A stretch of DNA of 64,000 nucleotides from Pseudomicrostroma phylloplanum. Its lineage: Eukaryota > Basidiomycota > Exobasidiomycetes > Microstromatales. The notes below the pieces were generated by a model, which worked only from the letters and a program-made list of their open reading frames with translations, did no database searches and had not been told where the DNA came from. Location of the stretch: positions 248,001 to 312,000 of the forward strand of contig BCHS01000009.1 in assembly GCA_039545275.1 (NCBI GenBank), written 5' to 3'. The position numbers and the translations under genes were made by a program. Below, in pieces: positions 10,461 to 21,705 of this stretch. Each line of letters begins with the position of its first letter. Within the stretch, counting starts at the first letter, position 1.

Positions 10461-13400
10461 TCACTGTGGACCCGCGGTAGGAGGCCCCACCTCCCTCTTG
10501 ACCTCATTTGAGAGAGGCAATCGATGGGCAAAATTCGACTGCATACCGCCCATCTCCGCATTGCCGGACCCCGAAGCAACAATGCTCATCTCAGCATCGA
10601 CGTCTCTCCCATGATGGCCTTCATGCACGCCCCTTGAATCCGGAGAGTTGTCGAAAGCCTTCGGACCTAGCGGGACCTTCGTTGGAGAGGGAAGCGTATT
10701 GGGTGCTGAAGAGCCCATTGCAGGAGACGCGGAGGGTGCCCTGCCGCTTCCATATGCTGCTGCAACAATCCCGGCACCTGGTGGCGGCAGAGGTGAGCGG
10801 CCACCATGAGGTCCCTGAAGCCCGCCGCCGGAATGTGCAGGCGGCAGAGAGGGGAAGTGACGACTGCCATCCTGCTCATCGCTATGTCTGCGATTGTTCA
10901 TCTGCGGTGAGGCCGAAGGATGTCGGAGCTGATTCTGCGAGTGCGAAGCCCGATGGTGCGGATATGACGAGGGTGACTGCGCTTGCTGATGACGGTGTGG
11001 CAGATGCGCCAAGCCGCCACGCGGACTAGGCAATTGAGGCTGAGGAGGCGATTGAGGCATCGACGCGTGAACAGTACGACGGGGTGACTGAGGAGGTGCA
11101 AGAGGCCGTTGCTGATATTCGTGCTGTTCACGTTGGCCAGATGAGCTTGAGCTTGGGTATGGCGGCTGGTCCTGCTGCTGGGGATAGGGCCCCTCTCGAT
11201 ACTCCCTGTCGTCGTGATGTCTGTTGCCGCGACCGTTCGCGAAAGGCTTGGTATCTCGCTCCCGATCTCGCTGCTCCCTCTCATCTCGAGCCCTTCCCCC
11301 AGAAGCGGCTTGTGGCTGAGATTGATGGGCAGATGACGTACCTTGTGGATAGTGGTGACGCGAATCACGTTCGTCTGGGTATCGACCGCTGCCGTTGTTG
11401 GTATGGACGCGACGACCGGGCGAAGGAGGAGCTTGTGGGTAACGCTCACCTTGCTGACGCTGTTGAGCATGAGCAGCATGTGTGTAGGATGCAGCATTCA
11501 TCCTTTCCCGGTCCCTCTCCCTTTCCCTCTCCCTTTCTCTGTCCCTCTCCCTCTCTCTGTCCCTCTCTCGCTCCCTCTCTCTTTCTCTTGCCTGTTCCCT
11601 CTCCTTTTCTCTCTCCCTCTCGCGCATGAGCTCCCGCTCCCGTATGATCTCCCTCTCGCGCTCTCGCTCACGCTCGTACTGTTGCTGCTGTGCAATCTCG
11701 TGCGGAGAAGGACCAGGAGGGTAGCCTGCATGGGGATGATGATGACCCCCATAAGCCTGCTGCTGCTGTTGCTGATGGTACTGCTGCTCAGCATACATTT
11801 CCTCTTGGTACATGTTCAGCTCAGCCATTGTCATTGGCCTACCGCTGGGATGCAGAGGGGGGCCGTAGCCCATGGCAGCTTCGTGAGCCCAGCCCGGATG
11901 CTGCGAGGCGGGGCCGTCCAGAGGTCCAACGTAGTAGCCAGCCATCTCAGCTTGTTGGCGAGGGTCCAGCATTTGCGGATGCTGTGGCTGAGCCCGTTGC
12001 TGCTGTTGCTGATGAATGGGAGCTTGCTGCTGCGAGGAATGCTGGGGAGGCATCTGCTGCGCTTGCAGCACAGGGGTGCCTCTGGCGTGCGTTCCTGTAC
12101 CCATGGCCCCCATCCTGAGATCAGGCCGGAGTATGCCCATTCTCTCGAGATCCGACCACGCTTCGTAATCCTCTATGCCACGCAGATCGGGGAGAGCAAT
12201 GTGACTGCCAAGCTCAGCCAGATCCTGTGCTTCGCGAGCAGCCCTCCTTCGCCCCACTACGCCAGGCTCTCGATCAGCCTTGGCAGCTCGGGCCGCTGCA
12301 CGTGCCAGCTCTGGATCGCCAATGATCTCGGTCTCGAAGACTTGGTGCCGACGGGCAGGCCGAGGAGCATCGAGATTCCGCTTCTCGCGTTCGAGCTTCC
12401 TCCTCTTCCGGCTAAGCTCGTCCATGGAGTTCCGCCTCAGGTCGGCTACATCATGTCTCCAGGACTGCCAAGCAAGGCGTTCTTCTGTGGCAGCCATCTT
12501 TGCAAAGTGACGCTGTTCCTCTTCCAGCCAGATCTCCACCATGCGAAGGCGATGCTGACGGCGAGCCTCGATCAGGGCAGTGAGATGGATGAGCTCAGGG
12601 TGTGTACCTGTGCGCGTCCAAAGGGAGAGTCGTCAAGAGCGTGAGTGATTGATCAAGCTGCAACCGCTTTAGATACCGCCAACTCACCATCCAAGACCAT
12701 CTCGCCTTCCTTGGAGACTTCCTCGATCCTCTCCGCATAGAGCCTGTCTCTCAACATAGCGAACCCGAGTTCGATCTTGGTCAGAGCGTCCAGTGCTTCC
12801 GTCCGGCGAAGGGCCGCTTCATCTGTCGCCGCTTCGTCCTCTAGCTCTGGAGCATCTGGCAAGGGCGTACCGGCTGCTGCTTCTCCAGAAGGACTCGTAG
12901 GTTCTTTGCTTGCTGCTCCAGAGGTTGTCTCCTCCGCTTCGACGGGAGCCTCGGCCATCTCTTCGTCTACGTCTCCTTCCGCATCGGCCTCTCCTGCTTT
13001 CTCATCTCCTTCCTCCTCGTCCTCGTCTTCATCACCATCTTCAGCGCCATCTGCCTCGACACTGGGCTGCCTTGACGTCGCGGGCTCGGAGTCGTTTGAA
13101 GTAGGGTCCAAGAGGATCTGAGGTCCCAGGAGGGAGTGCTTGCGGCTCTTGAGCGTAGCATTGGCCGCTTGCGTGGCAGCAGGTAGTGACCCAGGGCGAT
13201 CTTCGGCTTCGGCGTCCTCTTCGTCTTCGGCCTGAGGTGCAGCATCGACATTGGTCGCGCCTCCAGCGAGGGCAGCCAGACTACTTGCAGCGTCCTCATC
13301 GTCTGCTTGCTCTTCCGGGTCTGCGAGGACAATGCGATCACGCTCGTGACGCGAGCGCCTGCCCCGAGCAGCGGATGCTTGAGGAGCATCGTCGTTCTGT

Positions 13401-13942
13401 GTTTCTTCATCGTCGTCTTCTGCTTCCTCTTCGTCTTCCTCGTCTTCGTCATCGTCCTCGCCGAGGGCGTCTGAAGAGTCTCCTTCGTTGTCATCTTCCT
13501 GATCTTCGCCTTCTTCGCTGGACCCTTCGCCGTCTTCAGAGCCACCCTCGTCGGGTACATCGGAGAGCTCGCTTTCGTCGCTCAAGCCATCGGTGCCGGC
13601 GGTCTTTGAAGGAGAGACGTTGGCCGCGGGAACACTTTCAGTTGCGAAATCTCCCAGACCTGCCAAGGTTGCAGCGGCATCATCGAGGGAGTCGGGGCCT
13701 GCGGAATCAGCCATGTTTGCAGTGTTCCGTGAGGGGACCTTGAGCTTCAAGGTGCTTTTGTGCAGCGCAGGCGGATCTACAGCAGCGGGAGTCTCTTCTT
13801 CCTCGTCGTCCACTTCACCCTCTGCGTCTTCCTCGTCGGAGAAGGCGAGCGGCTCTGTCTCGGCGTCGGAAGTCGCTGCTGCTGCTGCTCTTGCTTCGTT
13901 GGGAGCTGATTTTGGGGCTGCAGCCGCCTGGCTCGCTCGCAT
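10461..13942 (-). CDS. SDS3: Sds3-like subunit of the Rpd3/Sin3 histone deacetylase complex, greatly enlarged
   Basis: The coding sequence is complement(join(10461..12607,12688..13942)), 1133 residues, with one 80-nt intron. Splicing joins EMVLDG to THPELI inside the Sds3-like domain (about residues 380-560). There the start of the domain (ALTKIELGFAMLRDRLYAER) leads into a Glu/Arg-rich coiled coil and a basic segment (ELSRKRRKLEREKRN). Sds3 proteins scaffold the Sin3-Rpd3 deacetylase that represses transcription in the nucleus. The first ~370 residues are extremely acidic, with Asp/Glu runs. After the domain come Gln/His-rich runs, a long Arg-Glu/Arg-Asp repeat and a Pro/Ser/His-rich end. 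Yeast Sds3 is only about 330 residues, so the flanks are lineage additions. An in-frame stop just upstream of 13942 fixes the start. The close paralogous family (Dep1/BRMS1-type) is the main alternative name. Confidence 0.85.
11501..11680. repeat. Coding Arg-Glu/Arg-Asp repeat seen as a pyrimidine-rich tract on the + strand
   Basis: The + strand is built from CCCTCTC, TTTCCC and TCTGTCCC units, nearly pure pyrimidine from about 11514 to 11588. Read on the minus strand in the Sds3-like gene it encodes alternating Arg-Glu and Arg-Asp dipeptides. The purine/pyrimidine asymmetry makes it a candidate for length variation and triplex formation. Confidence 0.85.
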
Positions 13943-14685
13943 CGCTCAAGTGAACGGTGTGTTCGACACCCGTCGCCGGATCGAGTGAGATCGCGGAGGC
14001 AGGGAGGATCGGTGTTGGCTGGATTGACGATATACTTGCAGCGGTGAGAAGGTGCGGGAGGACGGGGTCAAAAGGGACAGCTAGGCACAACGAGCTGCTG
14101 CGTGATGCCGTAGCGAGGAACGGAGGGTCAGGGGATCGCCGAGGATTGGGAGAGAGAGATGACGGTGTAGGACGAGAGGCAAGGTACGACCGGAGAGACG
14201 ACTTGGCTGGACGGGCCCTGTCATCGGGAGTAGCAGCCAAAGCAGGCGGCTTTGCTGCTTCCTCCCTCTGTGCGAGCGAGCCACGCACCTGTCACACACG
14301 GAAAGCGGGGCGAGGCGAGGCGAGGGATGGCTGGTGTCGCGCGCGCTGTACACTACTTCCGTTCCGAGTGCTATTTTCGCCTACCCGCTCCGCTCTCAGC
14401 CCCCGTCTGCACGCAGACGCAGACACGCACAGGTGGAGCAGCGATGAGGTCACACGAAGGAAGGATCTTCGATTCAGGGTCGAGCGACTGGATAGAATAC
14501 TTAAGAAAAGGCGGGTAGCTCATCCTTTCATCTCGAACCCATCAATTCATTAGCGTCACATATTCTACAAATACTTGTGAGTTTGCAGACAAGGTAACGG
14601 AATATTCGGTCCCACATCACGCCAACTCACACTCAATCTGCATTCTTCAACTCTCCCGTAGACCCAACATCACATCTAATTCATC
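13943..14685 (+). promoter_or_regulatory. Divergent promoter between the Sds3-like gene and the small hydrophilic protein, with a possible 5'UTR intron
   Basis: The two genes are divergent, so both promoters lie here. On the plus strand a GTGAGT at 14577-14582 and a pyrimidine-rich CCCGTAG ending at 14661 would form an 85-nt intron in the leader of the small gene, ending 24 bp before its ATG. No additional coding gene is supported. Assignment of the leader intron is inference from splice-site consensus. Confidence 0.5.
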
Positions 14686-15150
14686 ATGTCGGAAGCCTAC
14701 GCCGGAAAGTCCAACGAGGAGATCATCAACGAGCAGGCCGCCTCTCTCAACAGCAAGTCCTCGTCCTCGACCTCCGACTCCTTCCAGCCCCGCACAACCG
14801 TCACCTCTGAGGAGTCTGGCGTGAACGAGTCTGGCCTCGGCGAGTTCGCCGGTGCAGAGGTGCACGTCGGCCGTACGGGAGCTACTGGTGGAGGCACAAG
14901 CGCACAGAACATCCCACCTGAGGAGGGAGGACAGGACTCTACAGGTGGTGAGAGCTCGGCGCGATTCGAGGGACTCGGTGGACCGGAGGACAAGAAGGCA
15001 CAGACCCTCGCCGATGCACCAGGCTCTTACGATGCCAACCCAAGGGGCATTGATGAGACCTTTGACCGCTCCAAGAAGGAGCCTGTGCCCATGACTGAGG
15101 GACAGCAGCTCGAGCCTGACCAGGAGGAGACTGCACGACTGAACCCGTAG
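14686..15150 (+). CDS. Small hydrophilic acidic protein, unknown function
   Basis: The gene is intronless in its coding part, 154 residues, and starts MSEAYAGKSNEEI. The chain has no signal peptide or membrane segment and is rich in Glu, Gly, Ser, Thr and Pro, with Gly-Gly-rich turns (GATGGGTSAQNIPPEEGG, FEGLGGPEDKKA). It is probably an intrinsically disordered cytosolic or nuclear protein. Proteins of this look and length occur as uncharacterised conserved proteins in basidiomycetes, to my recollection; I cannot name a function. A clean leader with a likely 5'UTR intron and the absence of rare codons or breaks suggest a real, possibly well-expressed gene. It is convergent with asparagine synthetase, 273 bp between stops. 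Confidence 0.78.
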   Translation: MSEAYAGKSNEEIINEQAASLNSKSSSSTSDSFQPRTTVTSEESGVNESGLGEFAGAEVHVGRTGATGGGTSAQNIPPEEGGQDSTGGESSARFEGLGGPEDKKAQTLADAPGSYDANPRGIDETFDRSKKEPVPMTEGQQLEPDQEETARLNP

Positions 15151-15423
15151 AGGAAAGAAAGCAAAGTGTAATAAAGAAGGGATGTAGTGTGTATGATGCA
15201 GTTTATCTAGACGTCTATGCAATCAACGACCATCAATAGCCCTGCTGTGTCTGTGATCTCCTCGTGTCCCAATCCACCTGTGCGTAGACATTCAAATGAG
15301 CTCATTGCTGTGATGTGAGAGGGAAGGAAATTGTATTCTATGACGATGCTCTCCGCAGAACAGGCGATGCCCCTCTACAACCCCTGCCCTCTCCGACCTT
15401 TCTCTGTCTATATGACCACTCGC

Positions 15424-17362
15424 TCAGTACGCGGAGTTGTGCACTGTCTGAGCCCTGCCCGAAGGGTCAGAGGCGCAGCCCCAGTCGCCACGGGGCACCC
15501 ACCTGACGGCAGTACCAGCAGCAGCCTTCGAGGGGAAGTGCTTCGCGAAGATCTCGCGGATCCAGTAGGCCTCCTTTGTGTCGGGAGTGGCCTCTGGGAA
15601 ACGCTCAGCAGCCTTAGCGAGCTGCTCGTCGCTGACCACCCTCGCGGCTTCGTCCTTCATGCCGTCGATCCAGTTGTAACCCACACCGTCAGAGAACTGC
15701 TCCTTCTGCCTCCAGAGAATTGACTCTGGCAGATACGCCTTCTCGTCACCCTCGGGGACCATGTCGAAGGCCTTCCTGAGAATGTACTTTTCCATATGCG
15801 GGCGGCCATCACTGTCTTTTGTCTGCATGCTACCCTTGGAGAACTGCTTCTTGTCGGCATCAATGTCCATGCTGATGTCCAGGAAGGCCTTGTCCAGGAA
15901 GGGCACACGGGCCTCGAGTCCCCAAGCCATCGTCGACTTGTTGGCCCTCAGACAGTCGGCGGTGTGGAGGTTCTTCACCCTACGGACACACTCCTGGTGG
16001 AAGGAGTCTGCGTCGGGGGCAGCGTGGAAGTAGAGGTATCCACCAAAGATCTCGTCTGATCCTTCACCAGAAAGCACCATCTTGACTCCCATGGCCTTGA
16101 TCTTCCTGGAGAGGAGGTACATTGGTGTCGAAGCTCGGACCGTGGTCACGTCGAAGGTCTCCAAGTGGTACACGACATCAGAGATGGCATCGAGACCTTC
16201 TTGCACTGTGAAGGTGTGCTCGTGGTGAACGGTACCCAGATACTGCGCGGCCTGACGAGCAGCAAGGAGGTCGGGAGAGCCAGGCAGACCGACCGAGAAG
16301 GAGTGCAGTCGAGGCCAAGCGGCGAGAGTCTCCATCTCCTGCTTTGCCTCGTCATCGATGCCAACGGGCATCGAGTCACCGTTGGGGGTAGCGATCTCGG
16401 GAGGGATGCCGTTGACCTTGGCTCGAGAGGCCTTGCGCTGCTCCCATCGTTGCCTCTGTGCCTCAGCGACTTTGTTGGTTTCCCTGGCTGCAATGGTGGC
16501 GATCAGAGATGAGTCGAGACCACCTGAGAGCAGCACTCCGTAAGGCACCTCGGACATGAGACGCTTGCGGACAGCTTTTTCCAGAGTCTCCCGGATGAGC
16601 TTCAGGTCCACGGGCTTCTTCGGTCGCTCGCTACCTTCCACATCTCCATCCAGCCAGTGCGGGTTGTAGTATCGAACCGTCTCTTCACCTGCTGGTCGGG
16701 CGCTGTCGTAGTAGTGGCCGGGAGGGAAGCCACGGATACTGTCGCACTCTTCGTGAAGTGACTTGAGCTCACTTGCGAAGTAAAGAGCGCCTGGATACTT
16801 GGACGAAGAGCCCTGGTAGAAGGTGGTGATACCGATGGGGTCTCTTGCTGCTAGCACCCGGGTGGGGGTAACGGATGTGTCCAGGAGGATGAAGGAGAAC
16901 ATACCGTCCAGCATGTGGACGAAGTCAGCTCCGTGTTCCTTGTATAGATGAAGGATGACCTCGCAGTCAGAGTGGGTCTTGAATGTAGCTTCTTGATCCT
17001 TGAGGTTCTTGCGCAGGATGCGGTGGTTGTAGATTTCTCCGTTGACTGCCAGGATGAGCTTGCCATCGGTGCTGACCAGAGGCTGAGCGCCGGTGTCTGG
17101 GTAGAGAAGGCAGCTGATAGACGTTAGTCCGATAGCTCTAGCAAACACAAGTGCTCTTGTTCATCCACGAGTGCTACTCACCTACGCCTACGATGGCCAA
17201 CCTCTCGTGGCAAAGGATGGACCCTTGCGTTCCCTCCTCCTGGGTCACTACACATCCAGACCAATCGGGACCACGATGGCGAAGACACTTGGACATGTTG
17301 AGCATCTGCGGGCGGTACGCCGCCGCGTTGGGGTGGTGAATACACCCGAGGATACCGCACAT
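15424..17362 (-). CDS. ASN1: Asparagine synthetase (glutamine-hydrolysing)
   Basis: The coding sequence is complement(join(15424..17096,17182..17362)), 617 residues, with an 85-nt intron that joins LAIVGV to DTGAQPLVS. The enzyme makes asparagine from aspartate, ATP and glutamine in the cytosol. Cys2 (MCGILGC) is the glutamine amidotransferase nucleophile, followed by RHRGPDWSG, the HERLAI strand and NGEIYNH, which form the glutaminase site. The synthetase half carries the ATP pyrophosphatase loop [16 protein letters not shown] and the conserved [15 protein letters not shown] and [20 protein letters not shown] segments. The end, [16 protein letters not shown], is typical of fungal Asn enzymes. 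The catalytic set looks complete. The divergent upstream region carries TGACTC elements, as expected for a general amino-acid-control target. Confidence 0.96.
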
Positions 17363-18306
17363 GGTTGCTGTATTTGCTGCGAGCGAGGAGGGAAGGGGAT
17401 GAGGAACTGAGGTAACCTGCGGTCTGAAGCCGATGAAAGGATGAGGCTGCTTCAGACGGATGAATCTGGAAAGGCTGCGCGGGCAGTACAGGCGACTGGC
17501 GAGGGTGGGAGAGCTGACCGCGGAGGACTATGAGGATGGACGGTCGATGTGGCTGCAGATATCGGTACGACCGAGTCACTAGAAAAAGCGTCGCACCAGG
17601 GACGCCCACTCGCTTCTTCTTCCGCCCGATCATCTCCTGCGCGCTGCTGCCACGCTCGCGTGGGCAGACGCCTCTGGCAAGTCACACTCACAGTCACAGC
17701 CCGCGCCTAGAGACAGAGCCTATCAAGAGCAGCGCAAGTGGTGACTCACGATGGTCCAGAGATGGCAGAGACGGCAGTGTTGTACCTTGAGCCCAGCTTC
17801 CACACTTTGCTCAAGCTGACTAGCATTCGATCGGACATAAGTTGACCAGACACTACGGCTTCAAGTGACTCTGGCCGGCGACCAAGTTCCTCGCCCACCC
17901 GCCCCGTCCCGTAGGGTCCGCCAGAATTCCGCTGCCGAGCGTAGGGCCGCCACGCGAGACGAGGTGGAATCACCGCCCCGAGGCAGCGCAAGGGACAAAT
18001 CGCACCCGGCCGCCCCTTGTCCCTCACTGCCATGTCCCTCTGCTAAGCATCACCCACATCTACCATCTCCCTCCACCAATCACCACGCCCTACCAGCACT
18101 CCCCTCGCATCGTCGTCCTTCTCAACAGCAGCGCATCGGCTATAGCCAACACACCGCGCCTCCTTTCCTCGCCGTCTGGCGCTGTCAACGGCCCATAGTT
18201 CAAACATCCCCTCTACTTTACTGGCGATCAGGCACAGCCAGTCAGCCAGCCGTCGCCATCCCAGTAGCCGCTTCGTCGACTGTCACATCGCACCTCGTTG
18301 ATCACC
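17363..18306. promoter_or_regulatory. Divergent promoter region of asparagine synthetase and Rsp5
   Basis: About 940 bp separate the two ATGs. It holds a perfect TGACTCA (17742-17748) and further TGACTC hexamers on the minus strand at 17573-17578 and on the plus strand at 17866-17871. The 180 bp before the Rsp5 ATG are C-rich and pyrimidine-rich, a typical leader. Open frames here look non-coding. Confidence 0.6.
17742..17748. promoter_or_regulatory. Gcn4/Cpc1-type binding site TGACTCA
   Basis: This is the exact palindromic core bound by the bZIP activators of fungal amino-acid control. It lies 380 bp upstream of the asparagine synthetase ATG, a gene that Gcn4 activates in yeast. A chance heptamer is possible, but two more TGACTC cores lie within 200 bp. 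Confidence 0.5.
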
Positions 18307-21094
18307 ATGGTTCATGCTCGCAACCCCGGTCAGCTCTCGCGCAAGGTACGCATCAGCATTGTGGCCGCTGATGGCCTGGCAAAGCGCGATGTCTTTCGGT
18401 TGCCCGATCCCTTTGCCATTGTCACTGTAGATGGAGAACAGACGCATACCACCTCGTGAGTGCACGAGTAGTCTGTGCGTATAGGTGAACGTCATCGTAT
18501 TGACCAACCATGTCCGCATGTATACCTGTTACAGTGTCATCAAGAAGACTTTGAACCCCTATTGGAACGACTCTTTCGATATGTAAGTGACAGAATTCGA
18601 GGCGCTCCCTCCTCCGCCCGTGCCACCGTACCGATGCTGATCAGTGACCTCAACGCATCGTCCACCACTCATCTCTCCCTTTACAGAACCGTCTCCGACT
18701 CCTCTGTCATTGCAGTGCAAATCTTCGACCAGAAGAAGTTCAAGAAGAGGGACCAAGGCTTCCTGGGCGTCATTAACGTCCGTGTCGCAGATGTGATCGA
18801 TCTGGAGCTGGGCGGCAAGGGTTAGTACGGCTAGAGCACTTTGATTCCTGTCATGGACCGTTGTCTGACAGTGTGATTCCTCTTCCCCTTTGCGAATTAC
18901 AGTGCTCCTCACCCGAGAGCTCAAGAAGTCGAACGATAACTTGGTTGTGCACGGCAAGCTCATCATCGACCTCAACACCAATGTGTCCGCACCCCTGCCC
19001 AACCGCCCCGCAAATGCTTCCGCGGCTTCAGAGGCTCCGGATGCCTCGGCCTCTTCCTCATCTCTAGCATCTGGCGCTCAGACTAGCTCGGCAGTACCCG
19101 CCAGCGCAGGTGTCCAGTCTTCAGACTCCACTGTTGCAGACGACAACCTCACCAGGGGAACAGCAGCTGCTGCTACTGGCGGTGCTGCCGCTGGGACAGG
19201 TGCAGCCGCTTCTTCAACTGCAGCCGCCCCAGCTACCGTTGCACGAAATGCCAGCGGCACAAGCGGTTCTGCATCCCGTGCCAATGACGCGCGGTCGGAC
19301 GAGCACGGCCCCCTGCCTACTGGCTGGGAGCGTCGAACTGATCATCTCGGTCGGACATACTATGTCGACCACAACTCTCGTTCCACTACCTGGAACCGTC
19401 CGACGGCTGCCACCAGCGCGAACCAGGCGGTGACGACTGCTGCTGACAGACAGCGTCACAACAATCGAGCGTTGCCGGATGAGGTTCTCGGTGTGGAGGG
19501 CGGGCGAACGGTCAGCAGCAGCAATGTGGGCGGCTCGTCGTCAGTCGGAACTCCCACTGGTACCTCTACCCCTACTGGTGGCGCAGGCGCTGCTACAGGT
19601 GCTGCAAATCAGGCAATTCCCACCGGTCAAGCCACTACTGGCGCCGTGGGACCTCTGCCCTCCGGATGGGAGCAGCGAAACACTCCCGAGGGCCGCCCCT
19701 ACTTTGTCGACCACAACTCACGCACCACCACTTGGGTCGACCCTCGTCGCCAACAGATTCTGCGCATCATGGGTCCCAACGGCAACAATCTCACTGTGCA
19801 GCCACAGAGTGTATCTCAGCTGGGTCCTCTCCCCAGCGGATGGGAGATGCGCCTCACCTCAACTGCGCGAGTCTACTTCGTGGACCACAACACAAAGACG
19901 ACCACATGGGACGACCCTCGTCTGCCCTCTTCCCTCGACCAGAACGTACCTCAGTACAAGCGCGATTTCCGACGAAAGCTCATCTACTTCCGTTCGCAGC
20001 CTGCGCTGCGTCCCATCCCTGGCCAATGCCACATCAAGGTGCGACGTACACACATCTTCGAGGACTCGTATGCCGAGATTATGCGTCAGCAGCCTGCTGA
20101 TCTGAAGAAGCGCCTGATGATCAAGTTCGATGGAGAAGACGGTCTCGACTACGGAGGAGTCTCGCGAGAGTTCTTCTTCCTGTTGAGTCACGAGATGTTC
20201 AACCCCTTCTACTGTCTCTTCGAGTACTCGGCTCACGACAACTATACGCTGCAGATCAACCCTCACTCTGGCATCAACCCTGAGCATCTGAACTACTTCA
20301 AGTTCATTGGTCGAATCTTGGGTCTGGCCATCTTCCACCGTCGCTTCCTGGATGCCTACTTCATCGTTTCGTTCTACAAGATGATCCTAAAGAAGAAGAT
20401 CACCCTCTCCGACATGGAGTCGGTAGACGCAGACTACCACAGGTCGCTGCAATGGATCCTGGACAACCCCATCGAGGACGTCGTGGATGAGACATTCACT
20501 GCCGTCGAGGACAAGTTCGGTGAGATGGTCACCGTTGAGCTCAAGCCTGGAGGTGAGGAGATCCCCGTGACGGACAAGAACAAGGCCGACTACGTGGAGC
20601 TGATGACGGAGTGGAGGATCAGCAAGCGTGTCGAGGAACAGTTCAAGGCTTTCCAGAGTGGATTCACCGAGCTGATCCCTCAAGACCTGGTCAATGTCTT
20701 TGACGAGCGGGAGCTGGAGCTGCTCATCGGAGGAATGTCGGAGATTGACGTGGACGACTGGAAGCGCTTCACGGACTACCGAGGCTTCACGGAGCAGGAC
20801 GAAGTGGTGCAGTGGTTCTGGAAGGTGGTGCGAGCCTTCCCTCCCGAGCGCAAGTCTCGTCTGCTGCAGTTCACTACCGGTACGTCTAGGATCCCGGTGA
20901 ATGGGTTCAAGGACCTGCAAGGTTCGGACGGACCAAGGAGGTTCACGATTGAAAAGGCTGGAGACCCGAGTCAGCTGCCCAAGAGTCACACTTGCTTCAA
21001 CCGCTTGGACCTGCCGCCGTACATCTCAGAGGAGCAACTGGAGCAGAAGCTGATCATTGCCGTGGAGGAGACGGTTGGGTTTGGGCAGGAGTAA
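18307..21094 (+). CDS. RSP5: NEDD4-family HECT E3 ubiquitin ligase
   Basis: The coding sequence is join(18307..18455,18535..18582,18687..18820,18903..21094), 840 residues. All three introns (79, 104, 82 nt) fall in the N-terminal C2 domain (about residues 10-130), which binds membrane phospholipid. A Ser/Ala/Thr-rich linker is followed by three WW domains, each opening GPLP-S/T-GWE and closing with the second Trp-x-x-P (starting near residues 246, 360 and 418). These recognise PY motifs in adaptors and cargo. The HECT domain fills residues ~500-840, with catalytic Cys808 in [14 protein letters not shown]. Rsp5 ubiquitinates plasma-membrane transporters for endocytosis and acts in many other pathways. 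Domain order, three WW repeats and size match the Rsp5 family exactly, and all key residues are present. The gene is divergent from asparagine synthetase. Confidence 0.96.
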
Positions 21095-21705
21095 GAATGC
21101 GTTGTGTGCTTTCATGCTGTTTCGGGACACTTTTTCTATATCTCTTTCGACCATGGGGGTTCCACGTGATTCCCCCATCTGTTCTTGTGCTGTTACCTTT
21201 TTTCTCCTCCATGTCATTTACGCTGTAGCATCCGAATGAACAGAATCTTGCACGCCATTGTCTCTCTGTGTCTGTGTGTGCCTGAGATCTCTTCCCTGCT
21301 CTTCCCTGCCCTGACGTGCTGCCGCCCTTTCGCCAAGTGGATCTCTGCCAGACTCCGCTCGACCCCGGAGCCCGAGTGCGGATTGGGTGTGGGTGGCGAT
21401 TGGCGTCGGAAGTTCTGGAGCCCGACGAGGCGGGGTGCATGAGGCAAGAGGGGTGGCCTGTGCGCAGAGGCGGATGGTGTGATTGAGATTCTGGATTGAC
21501 AATGCTTCGAGGGGGGGGGGGGGNNNNNNNNNNNNNNNNNNNNNNNNNNNNNNNNNNNNNNNNNNGGAGAGGGTCAGCCTGACACTGTCAAGGTGCAAGA
21601 CGAGGGAAAATAGGGGTAAAGAAGGGGAGCGTTCGCCTATTTCGTTCTTGCCTTCCTTTTCCTTCTTACCACTGGTTCATACTCTGAGTATACTACCCTG
21701 ACAAC
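21095..21705 (+). other. Intergenic region containing an assembly gap
   Basis: It holds the Rsp5 3'UTR and the promoter and leader of the dioxygenase gene, with pyrimidine-rich DNA from about 21646 to 21700. No gene is supported. Sequence just before the gap ends in a run of 13 G. Confidence 0.6.
21511..21565. other. Poly(G) run followed by a 42-base N gap
   Basis: Bases 21511-21523 are 13 consecutive G, and 21524-21565 are N. Homopolymer G is a common cause of read drop-out, so the gap size may be an estimate. Any regulatory element inside it is unknown. Confidence 0.97.

Noticed and set aside
11343..12644. 433-codon plus-strand frame with Leu/Pro/Ser repeats
   Set aside because: It is the antisense shadow of the Sds3-like gene; its repeats are the complement of the Arg-Glu codons.
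12967..13560. Lys/Thr-rich 197-codon minus-strand frame
   Set aside because: It is a frame-shifted reading of the acidic Asp/Glu codons of the Sds3-like gene.
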